A stretch of 5,221 bases of DNA from Phycisphaerales bacterium. GTDB taxonomy: Bacteria; Planctomycetota; Phycisphaerae; Phycisphaerales; UBA1924. The stretch is from NCBI GenBank assembly GCA_029260335.1, contig JAJDDL010000303.1:1-5221 (forward strand). Direction: 5' to 3'. Both the position numbers and the translations under genes were made by a program. Each line of letters begins with the position of its first letter. The stretch's first letter is position 1. Under the pieces are notes generated by a model. It searched no databases, was not told the DNA's origin, and saw only the letters and a list, made by a program, of their open reading frames with translations. Positions 4,811-5,221 of the stretch are shown in pieces.

Positions 4811-5221
4811 TTAGCAGCCTTGGGCGAAGAGGTCGAGGTAGGCGAAGAAATCGTCGGCGTCGATGACTTCGTCGCCGGTGATGTCGGCGCGCGAGTCGCC
4901 CATTGCGAACAGATCGAGGTAGGTGAAGAAGTCCTCGGCGTCGGCGTCGCCGTCGCCGTCCAGATCCGCCGCGCAACCTGAGGCGAGAGCGAAGATATAC
5001 GCCGAGCCGCTGTTTGAGCCTGCGTCGTCGTTCAGTTGCGCCCCGATGACGGCTGTGTCGCCACTAAGCGATGCGCTGACCCCGAACCGGTCCCGGAGGC
5101 TGCCATCGTCAGACCACAGCTTGGTGACCTGTTCCCATGCACCGTCGATCTTGCGAAAGACGTACGCCGAGCCGCTGTCCCTGCCCGGGTAGTCGTGCAA
5201 GTGCGCCCCGATGACGGCCGT
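4811..5221 (-). CDS. FG-GAP repeat protein with C-terminal GC-type dockerin-like domain (3' part; cut by right edge)
   Basis: Only the last 136 residues are in the window; the frame is open at the right edge and stops with TAA at 4813-4811. Two FG-GAP-like repeats are seen, each with TAVIGA at the start and SGSAY-I/V-F at the end; their period is 55 codons (165 bp, also visible in the DNA). Such repeats form beta-propeller blades in extracellular proteins. After SGCA comes DLDGDGDADAEDFFTYLDLF, then DITGDEVIDADDFFAYLDLF and a final GC. The two halves are a 27-residue duplication, each with a Ca-binding-like Asp loop followed by a helix, as in dockerins. The Gly-Cys at both ends matches the 'GC-type dockerin' anchor of Phycisphaerales surface proteins. 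It is probably secreted or cell-surface; the signal peptide would lie outside the window. Function beyond binding or anchoring is unknown. Confidence 0.88.
   Translation of the reverse strand, partial: TAVIGAHLHDYPGRDSGSAYVFRKIDGAWEQVTKLWSDDGSLRDRFGVSASLSGDTAVIGAQLNDDAGSNSGSAYIFALASGCAADLDGDGDADAEDFFTYLDLFAMGDSRADITGDEVIDADDFFAYLDLFAQGC

Noticed and set aside
4553..4981. Plus-strand open frame running from the oxidoreductase end into the FG-GAP gene
   Set aside because: It crosses the stop and the terminator of the oxidoreductase gene and lies antisense to the dockerin repeats; its Val/Gly/Glu repeats only mirror those repeats.
4831..5221. Direct DNA repeats as a possible CRISPR or mobile repeat array
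   Set aside because: The repeats are in frame, 81 bp and 165 bp apart, and correspond exactly to the dockerin halves and FG-GAP units of one protein.

Overview
The window looks like a fragment of a planctomycete chromosome, most probably class Phycisphaerae. The best evidence is the protein cut by the right edge. It combines FG-GAP-type repeats with a C-terminal dockerin-like module framed by Gly-Cys at both ends, the 'GC-type dockerin' arrangement I associate with Phycisphaerales. A Tat-exported Gfo/Idh/MocA oxidoreductase with a high-G+C gene, also very common in planctomycetes, agrees with this. The assignment is an inference from protein style, not from a marker gene.

Layout, left to right. 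(1) 1-395, minus strand: 5' part of a flavin-reductase-domain gene that runs off the left edge. (2) 396-628: divergent intergenic region with a long imperfect hairpin (483-525) and a promoter whose spacer is filled by three tandem 10-bp repeats matching known MraZ operator boxes. (3) 629-1084, plus strand: mraZ, a transcription factor normally at the head of the division and cell wall (dcw) cluster. Here it is followed by no rsmH or fts gene, only a tiny ATGA-overlapping reading frame, a structured non-coding stretch and a strong terminator (1281-1314). (4) 1318-1511: leader region with a 12-bp direct repeat, then a 52-residue acidic lipoprotein gene (1512-1670) and its terminator (1697-1727). 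(5) 1726-2640, minus strand: a membrane protein with a small N-terminal alpha/beta-type module, a Pro/Ala-rich linker and a bacterial PH-like domain apparently split by a two-helix membrane segment. (6) 2782-3234, plus strand: a YtoQ-family protein. (7) 3367-4692, plus strand: the Tat-exported oxidoreductase, with a hairpin and a clear terminator (4765-4791) after it. (8) 4811-5221, minus strand: C-terminal part of the FG-GAP/dockerin protein, cut by the right edge.

The genes do not form one obvious pathway. Most are single-gene units separated by terminators or by divergent or convergent arrangements. Only ytoQ and the oxidoreductase could share a transcript: same strand, 132 bases apart, no U-tract terminator between them. 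The most interesting part is the mraZ locus. It carries textbook-like MraZ boxes across its own promoter but is uncoupled from the dcw cluster MraZ usually controls, which suggests a stand-alone autoregulated regulator. I see no CRISPR array, insertion sequence, tRNA or rRNA.
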